A stretch of DNA of 44,428 nt from Nitriliruptorales bacterium (GTDB lineage: Bacteria > Actinomycetota > Nitriliruptoria > Nitriliruptorales > Nitriliruptoraceae), in the NCBI GenBank assembly GCA_024637135.1, contig JAGXFT010000059.1:1-44428 (forward strand), read 5' to 3'. Positions 29,979-38,405 of the stretch are shown in pieces (within the stretch, counting starts at the first letter, position 1; each line of letters starts with the position of its first letter). The translations under genes and the position numbers were made by a program. The notes below the pieces were generated by a model, which saw only the letters and a list, made by a program, of their open reading frames with translations, made no database searches and was not told the origin of the DNA.

Positions 29979-31322
29979 TCACTCGTCGTAGCCCCATCCG
30001 AGCTCCACAACTCGCTGACGTAGACGATCGCGGTTGTTGGGCAGACTCGCGTGCGACAACGAGACCGCACCGTCCTCGGTGATGATCTCCACCTCGGCCA
30101 CGCCCATCCGCTGAAACAGCGGCGTCATCGCGCTGCGAGCGGTCAGGAGCGTCATCGTGTCACCGTCCGTGGCCGGGATCGGCAGCGACCTTGGGACGCC
30201 GAGCGTGCCCATGTCGCCAGTCATCGGGGTTCCTGCTCTGGGGACGCGAACGGCGCCCATCTGTTGCCAGCGGTCCAGGGCAACGTGGTGGGATGCTGCT
30301 GTCCACCACAGCGTCGTGGCCACCGTGGCGAGGCCATAGCAACCGGCAGCGCGCGCGTGATCGAGTCCGACGCGGACGCACCACAGCAGGAGGTCGGTGA
30401 TGTGCATGCGGTCAAAGGAGGCGACTTCTCTCGATGTGTTGATCGGCAGTTCAAGGGCCGCTAGTGCCGATCCGTCTGCGTGCCGATCGATCAGGGTGAG
30501 GGCGATCTCCCCGGGTTGCTGTCCGTCGTCGTGTTGCCGGATCCCTCCGACGATCGGCACGGTCGTGTTCGGCCACGTTTCGTTGCCATAGAGAGACCGC
30601 AGGACCTCCGCCCTTTGGAGGTTCTTGATGCGCTTGAAGCCCACGGACCAGTCGCCGGCGGCGTCGGGGACGACGATGGCGAGCGCCCAAAGGCGGTCGG
30701 CGAGTCCAGGCCGTGCAGCGTTCAGCACGTCGTCCACCACTTGGCCACGACGCGCGAGCCGGTCACGCTGGCGGGCATGCTGAAGGCGGACCTGTGCGGG
30801 CGTCCACCACTGCGTTTCGCGTCCGACCCGGACTGGATAGCGCAGCGCACGCTCGGGGTCGGACGGATCGATAATCGCGTGCGGACGGTCTTGTGACGGC
30901 AACACCGCGATCACGTAGAAGCCTTGCTCGCTGTCGTCCGGGTCGTCCAGTTGCCGGACCTGGACCGTAGGCATCGGGGCCACCCACGACGCCACGGTGG
31001 ACCGCACCCAAGCGCCAAACCGACCCGTCGTTGGCACCGGCATCGCCTTCGATGCCCGGTCGTTGGCCTCCGCAACGCCGAGCACAAGCAGTCCGCCGCG
31101 ATGATTCGCGAACGAGGTGACATCCTTCGCGAGCTCCCCACGAGCCGAGGCTCTCGCCTCTCTCGTGCCGCCCTGCCAGACGTACAGTTCGCGCTTGAAG
31201 TCGACCTCCTCCCCCTCCTGGACCTGGTCATCGACCGCCTGCAGGATCGTCGAATACTCGAGGAGATGGATGGGGCAGCCGAACTGCTGCGTTGCAAGGG
31301 GCAGAGCGCCCGCGGGGATCAT
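29979..31322 (-). CDS. AlbA_2 (Schlafen-type) domain protein
   Basis: A 447-residue protein. Residues 35-160 match the AlbA_2 nucleic-acid-binding domain: EGEEVDFKRELYVW, then LAKDVTSFANHRGGLLVLGV (SFAN and GG..GV are diagnostic). The downstream 290 residues are an alpha/beta region without a familiar motif. AlbA_2 proteins act in transcription control and in some anti-phage or tRNA-targeting systems; the role here is unknown. GC content and codon use are a little lower than neighbouring genes, hinting at separate origin. It stands alone, with its ATG at 31322 and a 470-base unassigned stretch beyond it. Confidence 0.8.
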   Translation of the reverse strand: MIPAGALPLATQQFGCPIHLLEYSTILQAVDDQVQEGEEVDFKRELYVWQGGTREARASARGELAKDVTSFANHRGGLLVLGVAEANDRASKAMPVPTTGRFGAWVRSTVASWVAPMPTVQVRQLDDPDDSEQGFYVIAVLPSQDRPHAIIDPSDPERALRYPVRVGRETQWWTPAQVRLQHARQRDRLARRGQVVDDVLNAARPGLADRLWALAIVVPDAAGDWSVGFKRIKNLQRAEVLRSLYGNETWPNTTVPIVGGIRQHDDGQQPGEIALTLIDRHADGSALAALELPINTSREVASFDRMHITDLLLWCVRVGLDHARAAGCYGLATVATTLWWTAASHHVALDRWQQMGAVRVPRAGTPMTGDMGTLGVPRSLPIPATDGDTMTLLTARSAMTPLFQRMGVAEVEIITEDGAVSLSHASLPNNRDRLRQRVVELGWGYDE

Positions 31323-31794
31323 GATTGCTCCAGATCGTTCTGGGCGGTGCCTCGGCAGCGATCGGGTCGTTGTCGACGACCCAGACGAGGTCGTCCGCGT
31401 CCAACCACATCAAAGTATGTCTCGGCCGTGGATCACGACTCGGTGTCACCTGACCATCTACCCCGGGCGGCAACCGAATGGTGTCACAGCCAGGTGACAG
31501 GTCGCGCCTTACCTTCGAGGCGCGGACGACCTCTGGGAGCAGCGTGCCGCAGGACGAGCCGCCATCACCGCCCTGGCAGGATCCCGGACTCTTCCCCCGG
31601 GTGGAGTCGGGTGTTCCCACCCGCCGTGCGCAGCGGACTCGAACGGCAAGCATGCCCCCGCGTGCGCATTGCACGAAACAGACATCGCCATTGGCATCAT
31701 CACCATCGAACGGTACAACTCGGAACGCTCCGTGGGCCCCACAGCGGGTGGCCACAACGACCGATCCTGACCGGACAAGCGACGAGGAGAACCG
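31323..31794. other. Intergenic stretch without supported gene
   Basis: Open frames run through it on both strands but none shows a start with a ribosome-binding site or a recognisable domain. A TGTCAC / GTGACA inverted repeat with a 6-base gap lies at 31482-31499, loosely like the GTCAC sites near 28.5-29.7 kb. This marks the boundary between the plasmid-like region and the copper/redox island. Confidence 0.5.
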
Positions 31795-32262
31795 ATGACA
31801 CACATCACGAGAACCCAGGCCCCGGACGGGTCGACGCCCCACATGGTCCCCCATGCCGACGAAGCGGGGCGGGTCTGTGTCGACCCCACGTGGGGCACCC
31901 TGCAGCCGATGCAGGTCGCCGACGGCATCCGCACCGTCGGCGAGCTCGAGGTCATCGACCAGCTCGAGGCCGGCCGCCCCGTGGTCGATTCGCGCACCGC
32001 TGAGATGTACGCGGACGCGACCCTGCCCGGAGCCCGAAGCATCCCGCACGCCCAGGCCGCCGACCGTGCCCACGAGCTCGATCCGGGCACTCCGACGGTG
32101 TTCTTCTGCAACGGTCCGCAGTGTGGGCAGTCGCCAGTCGCGATTCGGGCGCTGCTCGCCGCCGGGCATCCGACCGAGCTGATCTGGTACTACCGCGGAG
32201 GCCTGCACGACTGGATGACGCTGGGTCTTCCAACAGCACCGGCGGGTGTCGAAACGGCCTGA
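31795..32262 (+). CDS. Rhodanese-like domain protein
   Basis: A 155-residue single-domain rhodanese. The core has VIDQLEAGRPVVDSRTAEMYAD (strand and helix), LPGARSIPHA and the active-site loop FFCNGPQCGQSPVA, where the catalytic Cys begins a CNGPQCG loop found in a subfamily with a second cysteine; the C-terminal YYRGGLHDW is the usual last strand and helix. It would move sulfur or act on persulfides. GAGGAGA precedes the ATG. It converges with the cupredoxin operon. Confidence 0.88.
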   Translation: MTHITRTQAPDGSTPHMVPHADEAGRVCVDPTWGTLQPMQVADGIRTVGELEVIDQLEAGRPVVDSRTAEMYADATLPGARSIPHAQAADRAHELDPGTPTVFFCNGPQCGQSPVAIRALLAAGHPTELIWYYRGGLHDWMTLGLPTAPAGVETA

Positions 32263-32340
32263 TCCCCTGATCCTGGCTCCCAGGTCCACAAGCGCGGCGG
32301 GGCCGACGGACCGGCCGAGGAACATGCCCCGTGGAGCAGA

Positions 32341-32490
32341 TCAAGCCAGCGGCCCGGCGCCCCACAAGCCCAGCAGCCACAGCAACATGGCGATGCCGAC
32401 GACCACCGCCAGGGCGAGCAGCATCCCGCCGAGCCCGTTCCCGGGACCTCCTCGCTTCGGTTTCATCGGGCGGTCGGGTGGGTTCGTCAT
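32341..32490 (-). CDS. 49-residue single-span membrane protein
   Basis: A small gene not obvious from length alone: MTNPPDRPMKPKRGG, then a glycine-rich turn and one strongly hydrophobic helix (MLLALAVVVGIAMLLWLLG). GGAAGG lies 8 bases before the ATG. It starts 24 bases after the stop of the cupredoxin gene on the same strand, so it is the second cistron of that operon. The basic N-terminus predicts cytoplasmic N-in topology. It may be a partner of the cupredoxin. Confidence 0.7.
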   Translation of the reverse strand: MTNPPDRPMKPKRGGPGNGLGGMLLALAVVVGIAMLLWLLGLWGAGPLA

Positions 32491-32514
32491 ATCAGGACCT
32501 TCCGTGGCGTGGTG

Positions 32515-32985
32515 TCACTCGACAATCAGCGTGCCGGTCATCCCGCCGGCGCCATGGCCCGGGACCGTGCACTCGAAGGCATACTCACCCGGGTCGGTGA
32601 CCGTGAGCCCACCGGTGGCGGCCTCACCCGCCGGGACGTCGATCATGACGTCGAGGGAGGTCAGGGTGAAGTCGTGGAACACCTTCCCGACGTTGTCGAC
32701 GGTGATGTTGACGGGCTCACCCGCCTCGATGCGGATGGTGTCGGGCTCGAAGTACAGGTCGCCGGCTTCGACGGCGACCTCGCGGGCACCCGCGATCGTG
32801 TCGGGAGCCTCCACCTCGTCGTGGTCGTCGCCGGCAACCACGGAGTCACCGCCCATGCCACCGTCGCCCATGCCGGCTCCCATCCCCCCGGATGAACCGG
32901 TCGGGGCGCAGGCGGCCAGGGTCAGCGCGGCGGCCAGGGTGACCAGTGCCCGGCCAACGTGTTGCCATGCCCTCGTGCTCGTCAT
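32515..32985 (-). CDS. Cupredoxin-type lipoprotein
   Basis: A 156-residue exported blue-copper-like protein. The signal peptide ends in a lipobox (LTLAAC), so it would be membrane-tethered outside the cell. After a Gly/Met-rich linker the cupredoxin domain (about residues 70-156) has the type 1 copper ligands: His in KVFHDF, then Cys, His and Met in FECTVPGHGAGGM. Metal handling or electron transfer is expected. ATG at 32985 begins the signal peptide; the longer frame is unsupported. TTGA repeats lie 48-85 bases upstream. It heads an operon with the small membrane protein. Confidence 0.88.
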   Translation of the reverse strand: MTSTRAWQHVGRALVTLAAALTLAACAPTGSSGGMGAGMGDGGMGGDSVVAGDDHDEVEAPDTIAGAREVAVEAGDLYFEPDTIRIEAGEPVNITVDNVGKVFHDFTLTSLDVMIDVPAGEAATGGLTVTDPGEYAFECTVPGHGAGGMTGTLIVE

Positions 32986-33032
32986 CGTCGCCTCCGTCGC
33001 TGGATCACTGTGCACAGGATGGCGGCGAGCCC

Positions 33033-33071
33033 TCAAGCCGGGGCAGCCCATCCCTCAAGTTCGCGTCAAGT
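33033..33071 (-). promoter_or_regulatory. OmpR/PhoB-type TTGA direct repeats (cupredoxin 1)
   Basis: On the minus strand: CTTGACGCGAACTTGA with TTGA half-sites 11 bases apart (complement at 33066 and 33055), and a third at 33033, 22 bases nearer the gene. The start codon is at 32985. The same arrangement precedes the genes at 35077, 38358 and 35878. Confidence 0.75.
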
Positions 33072-33090
33072 CCTGCGCGACCGGGCGGAC

Positions 33091-33112
33091 CTGATCAACC
33101 CCTGATCAACCC
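33091..33112 (-). repeat. Tandem 11-bp repeat
   Basis: CTGATCAACCC occurs twice head to tail (33091-33101, 33102-33112). Read on the minus strand each contains TTGATC, again at 11-base spacing, so it may extend the response-regulator site just downstream. Confidence 0.7.
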
Positions 33113-33229
33113 CTTGGCCCGCCGGGCGTTCGGGCCCGAGGCAGACGGTCGCTCGCACGACAACGTGGCGACGGCCGATTTCGAAATGGTCACGATCGGG
33201 ACACGGGGTCGGGGTGGTGATCGCCCGAA

Positions 33230-34161
33230 CCAGGTGGTCGCTGGTCGTCAAGGCCGCGGACGCGGAGGTAGGCGGCCTCGAACACGAAGATTGCTGCCAC
33301 GCCCCGGCGGCCATGATGACGATCGACGGGCTGCTACGACCCTTGACGACCAGGAAGGCCCGCGAGCGCGACCGCATCGGCGGCGATCGCGGCCAGCGGC
33401 ACCCACGCGCGCGCACCGACGTCAGTGCGCAGGTGGCGGAACACGCCCCAGTGGATGACGATGTCCATCACGAGGTAGAAGATCGCACCGATCGACGCGA
33501 TGCCGCTCAGGTCGAAGAACACGGCCAGGCCGCCGGCGACCACCACGGTGTAGACCAGCGTGTGCTGGCGGATCCCCCCGCGCAGGCCGAAGTGGCGATG
33601 GGGGATGACCGCCATGTCGGTGAGCATCGCCAACATCCGCGACACCGCGAACTGGCTCGCAAGCAGCCCGGACGCGGTCGCGATGATCGCGATGACCACC
33701 GTGAACACCACCCCGGCATCGCCGAATACCGGCCAGGCCGCTTCGGCCAACGAGTAGTCATTGGCGTCCACGACCTCGGTGATGGTCAGGGTCGAACCCA
33801 CCGCGTAGGCGACCAGCAGGTACACGACCACGCACACGGCCAGCGAGATGGCGATCGCCCGGCCGACGTTGCGGTGCGGGTCCCTCGACCTCGCCACCGC
33901 TGTTGGTGATCGTGGTGAACCCCCTGTAGGCCAGGATGGCCAACGCGATACATCCCGCCAAAGCCGGTCTGGGCCGAACCGGTGCCGGCAGGTTGGAAAC
34001 GGAAGCCGGCGGCCCACAACGTCACCCCGGCGAACACCAGGATGCCGCCAACCTTGACCACGGCGGTGGCCTTGGAAACCGTGCCGATGACCTGGTTGCC
34101 CGCGATGTTGACCAGGAACCACGTCACGGTCAGTCCCAGGGCGAGAACCGGGACCAGTACG
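33230..34161 (-). pseudogene. Amino-acid permease (APC family), frameshifted and truncated
   Basis: Pieces of one transporter lie in successive frames on the minus strand. The first (about 34161-33960) has WFLVNIAGNQVIGTVSKATA and FAGVTLWAAGF; the second contains CIALAILAYRGFTTITNSGGE (about 33955-33895); the third (about 33890-33340) has NVGRAIAISLAVCVVVYLLV, SGLLASQFAVSRMLA and further helices. A fourth shift follows near 33310. The N-terminal helices are missing. At least three frameshifts make it non-functional. The left end continues in degraded form to about 33230. Confidence 0.82.
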
Positions 34162-34171
34162 GTTCACACAC

Positions 34172-34390
34172 CGGCGAATCTTGTGCCTGGTCACCGCACA
34201 TGTCGCCTACTTCCTGTTCATCCATTACACGCAGTCCTACCGCGAGCCGCCGCCGGACTGGTTCCTCGGTCCCTACGTCGTCCTTGCCGGGCTCGTCATC
34301 GTCCTGCAGGTCGCGGCGTTCGGCGTCACGGTGAGACGGCGACGCAAAGGGGCGATCGACGGCCACGGGGCGCCAGGCGGCGAACGCCTG
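34172..34390 (+). pseudogene. C-terminal fragment of a YedZ/ferric-reductase-like membrane protein
   Basis: Reads CLVTAHVAYFLFIHYTQSYR, then PPPDWFLGPYVVLAGL and a final helix VIVLQVAAFGVTVRRRRK. Two transmembrane helices with a basic end resemble the C-terminus of heme-binding or ferric-reductase-type membrane proteins. No start is possible; it begins at the junction with the permease remnant on the other strand and has no proper stop before antisense genes. Confidence 0.5.
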
Positions 34391-34402
34391 ACCGCAGCAG
34401 CG

Positions 34403-35077
34403 TCAGGCAGACACCACGATCGTTCCGCGCATACCGGCATCGGCGTGCCCGGGGACGCTGCAGAAGAACTCGTAGGTTCCCACCTCGTCCAGTACAAGAC
34501 CCCCCACGGCCTCGTCGCCGGACTCGACGTCGACCATCAGGTCGGCGGCTGGCACGGTCAGGTCGTGGAAGACCTGGCCGGTGTTGGACACCCGAAGGTT
34601 GACCTCTTCGCCAGCCGTCACCTCGATCTCGTCGGGCTCGAACCACAGGTCGCCGGCGTCCACGGGGACCTCACGGGCGTCGGCGAACGGTTGGGCGCTG
34701 GTGGTGGTGATGCCACGCCCACCCATGTGGTCGCTGATCGAGCTTGCCCCCATCCATCCCCAGCCACTGCTGGCGCCGTTCCAGCCCGCACCAGTCCACG
34801 CCACGGCGACCGCGACGACCAGGAGCACGGCTGCCCCGGCGATGCCGAGAACGGCCCACGGCGCCAGCCGCCGAGGCGTGGACTGGGCAGTCCCCTGGGC
34901 CACCAGGACGGTGCGACGCTCTGCATGCTCGGCCGGAGACAGCTCACCCCTGGCCAGCCGCTCGTCGAGAATCCGCAGCGCCCCTCCGTCGGTCGGACTT
35001 CGGCCCTGGCCGATGGTCGAACCTGCCACCGCAGCCACGGCGACGAGCACGACGATGATCCACAGTGCCATGAACAT
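34403..35077 (-). CDS. SHOCT-membrane-cupredoxin fusion protein
   Basis: A 224-residue protein with an unusual order: an N-terminal transmembrane helix (ALWIIVVLVAVAAVAG), a SHOCT motif (ALRILDERLARGELSPAEH), a second transmembrane helix (AVLGIAGAAVLLVVAVAVAW), then an external cupredoxin domain with ligands in QVFHDLTV and FFCSVPGHADAGM. The SHOCT part would be cytoplasmic and the copper site outside. ATG at 35077 has AGGGAG upstream. A TTGA repeat region 52-90 bases upstream resembles that of the other cupredoxin genes. Confidence 0.85.
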   Translation of the reverse strand: MFMALWIIVVLVAVAAVAGSTIGQGRSPTDGGALRILDERLARGELSPAEHAERRTVLVAQGTAQSTPRRLAPWAVLGIAGAAVLLVVAVAVAWTGAGWNGASSGWGWMGASSISDHMGGRGITTTSAQPFADAREVPVDAGDLWFEPDEIEVTAGEEVNLRVSNTGQVFHDLTVPAADLMVDVESGDEAVGGLVLDEVGTYEFFCSVPGHADAGMRGTIVVSA

Positions 35078-35128
35078 GATCACTCCCTGCAATCGTTGAC
35101 CTTCACCTCTGATGGTGGGCCAGGACGG

Positions 35129-35167
35129 TCAAGGAGGTCAGCGGTGCGAGTCAGGATGCCGTCAAGA
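35129..35167 (-). promoter_or_regulatory. OmpR/PhoB-type TTGA direct repeats (SHOCT-cupredoxin)
   Basis: Minus-strand CTTGACGGCATCCTGA: half-sites 11 bases apart (complement at 35162 and 35151), with a third CTTGAC at 35129. The layout 0, 11, 33 equals that at 33033-33071. The most distal half-site lies 85 bases from the start codon at 35077. Confidence 0.72.
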
Positions 35168-35258
35168 ATCGCCGCCTCCGATGGGCGCCGCATCAGGTCA
35201 TCGGCGGAGAAGGCGGGCGGCCAGACGAAACCGGCGTAGCCTCCTCCACCCGATCGCG

Positions 35259-35796
35259 ATGCCCCTCGGCGACCAACGACAGGAGACCGCCGTCACGCGG
35301 CGACGTGTCCAGGCCAGGACGATCAGTGAACTTGGTCTGTCCGAAGCGGCCATCGAGGCGAGGCTGGACGATCCTGACGCAACCGACCAGGTACTCGGCG
35401 AGGTGGCGTCCAGACTCCGACTGCTGACGGAGAAACACCTGTCGTATCCGATCCTGCACTACTTCCACAGCCCAGACCGATCAACCGCCCTGGCCCCGAG
35501 CCTTGCGGCGCTGGACGAGGCGGTGGGGGCGCTCAGCGGCCGCCCACCGGCCGACCGGCCGCCCATGCTGTCCCTGATGCGATTCCGTGGGGCCGTGGAC
35601 GACCTCCTGGACGTCATGGAGAACCACCTCGCATCCCACGTCCCGGCGGAGCCCCCCGGACGTGCCCCCCAAGTGGCCTTCTCATGGCGAGGAGTCGGTG
35701 TGCCACCACGGGCGTGGCGAACACCGACGCTGGCTGGCCGCCCTGGTCGCCGACGACGGATGGTCCTGGGACGACGACGTGACCGGGACCCGTTGA
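35259..35796 (+). pseudogene. Potassium-channel C-terminal fragment, frameshifted
   Basis: The soluble C-terminal domain of a two-helix ion-channel family protein: LGLSEAAIEARLDDPDATD, then LTEKHLSYPILHYFHSPDR and LAALDEAVGAL, and RGAVDDLLDVMENHL. The pore and transmembrane helices are absent upstream. At about 35660-35680 the frame shifts, after which the other frame gives HGEESVCHHGRGEHRRWL and ADDGWSWDDDV up to a stop at 35796. Truncated and shifted, so probably dead. It overlaps the DUF302 upstream control region at its end. Confidence 0.72.
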
Positions 35797-35831
35797 CGGG
35801 ATCTTGACGGCTCCCCATAGTCGGCCTTGAA
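35793..35831 (+). promoter_or_regulatory. OmpR/PhoB-type TTGAC direct repeats (DUF302 gene)
   Basis: TTGACGGGATCTTGACGG at 35793-35810: two TTGAC half-sites exactly 11 bases apart, 85 and 74 bases before the ATG at 35878. A third TTGA is at 35827, 34 bases after the first. Same orientation relative to its gene as the three minus-strand sites. Confidence 0.75.
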
Positions 35832-35877
35832 TCGCCGTGGGCACCATCTCAGCATCCACCCAACACTGGAGCACCTG

Positions 35878-36285
35878 ATGAATCATGACCGCTACACCTA
35901 CCGACTCCGCGTTGACGTCGACCTGGAAACCGCCGAAGCGGAAGTTCGCGACGCGCTCGCCGACGAGGGGTTCGGGGTGCTCACCGAGATCGACGTGCAG
36001 TCGACCCTGCGTGAAAAGCTGGGCGAGGAAACTGCCCCCTACACCATCCTGGGCGCCTGCAACCCCGCCCTGGCCCACCAGGCCCTGGAGGTCGACCCCG
36101 CGATCGGCGCGCTGCTCCCCTGCAACGTGGTCGTCCGATCGCGCCCCGACGGAGGTTCCGAACTGATCGCCATCGACCCCGACCGGATGCTCGGCCTGGC
36201 GGACGAGCCTGCGCTCACCGATCTCGCCCACGACGTCGGGGAGCGACTTCGGCGTGCCCTCGAGACCGCAGCCAGCAGCGTCTGA
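35878..36285 (+). CDS. DUF302 protein
   Basis: A 135-residue DUF302 protein. The family pattern is visible: VRDALADEGFGVLTEIDVQST, then LREKLGEE, YTILGACNPALAHQAL and LLPCNVVVR, where the cysteines in GACNP and LPCN are conserved family positions. DUF302 proteins are often found with copper or sulfur genes; function unknown. No signal peptide, so cytoplasmic. ATG at 35878 is preceded by GGAG. It is probably under control of the neighbouring response regulator through the TTGAC repeats. Confidence 0.86.
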   Translation: MNHDRYTYRLRVDVDLETAEAEVRDALADEGFGVLTEIDVQSTLREKLGEETAPYTILGACNPALAHQALEVDPAIGALLPCNVVVRSRPDGGSELIAIDPDRMLGLADEPALTDLAHDVGERLRRALETAASSV

Positions 36286-36325
36286 CAGGACCCGATCGAT
36301 CCCGTTCACCGGCTCGGCGACGGAA

Positions 36326-37432
36326 TCAGGACGTGCTCGGGAGGCGAAGCGTGAAGGCGCTGCCTCGCCCGTGGCCGGCACTGTGCGCGGTCAAGGTCCC
36401 TCCGTGGGACCGGGCGATGCCGCGGGCGATCGTGAGGCCGATCCCGGTCCCCGTGCCAGAGGTCCGCGCGGCATCGCCCCGGTAGAAGCGTTCGAACACG
36501 TGCGGGAGTTGGTCGGCCGGGATCCCGTCACCGCTGTCCTCGACGGTGATCACCACGTGGCCGTCGCGGCGCTCGCCACGAACCTCGACCCGGCCTCCCC
36601 GCGGTGTGTGACGACGGGCATTGTCGAGCAGGTTGGACAAGACCTGATGGATGCGCTCGGGATCCACCTCGACGGCGGGAAGGTCAGGCGCCGTGTCGAC
36701 CTCGAGGCGAACGTCGGCGCGCACATAGGCGTCTCGCATCGCCGCGACCGCCGCGTGCACGAGCTCTCCTGGCTCGACCACGCGGCGTTCCAGTTCGAGT
36801 TGGCCTTCCTCGGCCCTCGACACCACCGCGACATCATCCACGAGCCGACGGAGCCGACCGGCGGCCTGTTGCAGGGTCGTGAACGTCTCCGGGTCGGGAT
36901 CGACCACGCCATCGACAAGCCCTTCAAGGTAGCCCTCGACCGTGGACAACGGCGTGCGCAGCTCATGCGCCAGGTCGGACAGCAACCGGCGGCGAGTGAC
37001 CTCCGAGTGCTGCAGTGCGGCGGCCATGTCGTTGAAGGCAATGGTCAGGACGGCGAGCTCGTCGTCCACGGGAGGACGGGGGGCCCGAGCAGTCAGGTCA
37101 CCATGCGCCACCCGGTCCGCGGCGGCGGACAGGTCCTCGATCGGGCGAGCCAACCGACTGGACAGGACCCAACTGACCACCGCCGCGACGACCGCGGCGA
37201 TGACCATGGCGATCCCCAGCGACAGCAGCAGCGCCGTCGTGAGCGCCTCGTCGAGGTGTCGCCCGACCACGTCGGTCACCGGACCGATCGTGGGACCGAC
37301 GTGGCGACGGAACAGCGCGGGACTGACCAGGAGCGCGACCACGGCGAGCGTGACGCTGCCGGCCGCGATGACCAGTCCATTGGCGGCCAGCAGCCGCACC
37401 ACCAACCGGCTGCGTGGGTGCCGGGTGGTCAC
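36326..37432 (-). CDS. Sensor histidine kinase
   Basis: A 368-residue kinase. Two transmembrane helices (about residues 11-36 and 65-90) enclose a short external sensor loop of about 28 residues. HAMP follows (SSRLARPIEDLSAAADRVAHGD), then HisKA with H156 in SDLAHELRTPLS, then HATPase with NLLDNARRHT (N box), DSGDGIP (G1) and GTGIGLTI (G2). The small external loop suits a membrane or metal signal. ATGA overlaps the response-regulator stop, so the pair are one operon. Confidence 0.95.
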   Translation of the reverse strand: MTTRHPRSRLVVRLLAANGLVIAAGSVTLAVVALLVSPALFRRHVGPTIGPVTDVVGRHLDEALTTALLLSLGIAMVIAAVVAAVVSWVLSSRLARPIEDLSAAADRVAHGDLTARAPRPPVDDELAVLTIAFNDMAAALQHSEVTRRRLLSDLAHELRTPLSTVEGYLEGLVDGVVDPDPETFTTLQQAAGRLRRLVDDVAVVSRAEEGQLELERRVVEPGELVHAAVAAMRDAYVRADVRLEVDTAPDLPAVEVDPERIHQVLSNLLDNARRHTPRGGRVEVRGERRDGHVVITVEDSGDGIPADQLPHVFERFYRGDAARTSGTGTGIGLTIARGIARSHGGTLTAHSAGHGRGSAFTLRLPSTS

Positions 37433-38127
37433 GGCTCCCCCATCCGGTAGCCCACACCTCGGACCGTCCGGACGTACCGCGCGTCGTCGGGATCATCCCC
37501 CAACTTGCCACGAAGGTTGGCGACGTGCACCGCCACGACATGCCCATCCCGGTACTCCGACGAACCCCAGACGCGGTCGAGCAGCTGTTCGAGGCTGAAC
37601 ACCACGCGTGGCTCGCGGGACAACGTGTCGAGCAGGTCGAACTCGATCCTGGTCAGGTCCACCAGTTCCTCGTCCACGTGCACCTCACGGGCGCCCGAAT
37701 CGATCTCCAGACCTCCGAAGCGACGAACACCCGTCGGCGGCTCGTCCCGATCGACTCGGGGACGGCGCAACATGGCCTGGACTCGAGCGACGAGTTCACG
37801 TGGTGAGAACGGTTTGGTGAGGTAGTCGTCCGCGCCGACCGACAGACCGACAATGCGATCCACCTCGTCGGCCTTGGCGGTCAGCATCAGGATGTAGGCG
37901 TCACTGAAGGTCCGAACCTGCCGGGCGATCTCCAGTCCGTCCACACCGGGCAGCATCAGGTCCAGCACGATCACGTCCGGTTCGACCCGCTCGATCACCT
38001 CCAGCGCCTGATGGCCCTCATGTGCCGGATAGACCCGGTAACCCTCGCGCTCGAGGTACCGCGTGACAAGTTGGACCAACGGCACCTCGTCGTCGACGAC
38101 GACGACGACCTGCACCGGTTCACTCAC
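37429..38127 (-). CDS. OmpR/PhoB-family response regulator
   Basis: A 232-residue regulator. Receiver residues D12, D13 (VDDE), phospho-acceptor D56 (VIVLDLMLP), T83 and K105 (LTKPFSP) are all present. The C-terminal winged helix has RIEFDLLDTLSREPRVVFS and HVANLRGKLGDD, typical of OmpR/PhoB proteins that bind tandem 11-bp-spaced repeats. Such repeats occur before four genes here. It is the second gene after the SHOCT protein. Confidence 0.95.
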   Translation of the reverse strand: MSEPVQVVVVVDDEVPLVQLVTRYLEREGYRVYPAHEGHQALEVIERVEPDVIVLDLMLPGVDGLEIARQVRTFSDAYILMLTAKADEVDRIVGLSVGADDYLTKPFSPRELVARVQAMLRRPRVDRDEPPTGVRRFGGLEIDSGAREVHVDEELVDLTRIEFDLLDTLSREPRVVFSLEQLLDRVWGSSEYRDGHVVAVHVANLRGKLGDDPDDARYVRTVRGVGYRMGEP

Positions 38128-38145
38128 GTCGATGCTCGTGCGACG

Positions 38146-38358
38146 TCATCGGGAGAGTTCGCTGCGCCGCTGACGATACTCATCCTCGCCAAGTTCGCCA
38201 CGGGCGTAGCGCTCGTCCAGGATGCGGCGGGCCGCATCGTCGTGGCGGTCGGTCGTCGTAGGCGCCAACCGCACCACGGTCCAGGCGATCAAACCGAGCA
38301 CGACGACCCAGAACAGGACCATCCAGGTCCAGTGGATTCCCCAGCCTGCCCACATCAT
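38146..38358 (-). CDS. Small SHOCT-domain membrane protein
   Basis: A 70-residue protein: one transmembrane helix (WMVLFWVVVLGLIAWTVV) and a C-terminal SHOCT motif (RILDERYARGELGEDEYRQR). Common beside copper and two-component genes in actinobacteria. It leads the kinase operon. The GGAAG ribosome-binding site lies upstream of the ATG. The SHOCT sequence is close to that inside the 34403-35077 fusion, so the two may be related by duplication. Confidence 0.85.
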   Translation of the reverse strand: MMWAGWGIHWTWMVLFWVVVLGLIAWTVVRLAPTTTDRHDDAARRILDERYARGELGEDEYRQRRSELSR

Positions 38359-38405
38359 GATGCTTCCTCTCCACGATTCGGTCCCCCCAGTGTGCGGGCC
38401 CCGCG

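Noticed and set aside
31228-32325. 365-codon minus-strand frame over the rhodanese gene
   Set aside because: Shadow frame; the plus-strand rhodanese has clear family motifs and a ribosome-binding site.
33060-33071. TTGACG in the cupredoxin upstream region as a -35 box
   Set aside because: No acceptable -10 at 16-19 bases in any of the four TTGACG sites, while the 11-bp repeat pattern is kept.
36254-37450. 398-codon plus-strand frame opposite the histidine kinase
   Set aside because: Antisense shadow; kinase motifs H, N, G1 and G2 are all on the minus strand.
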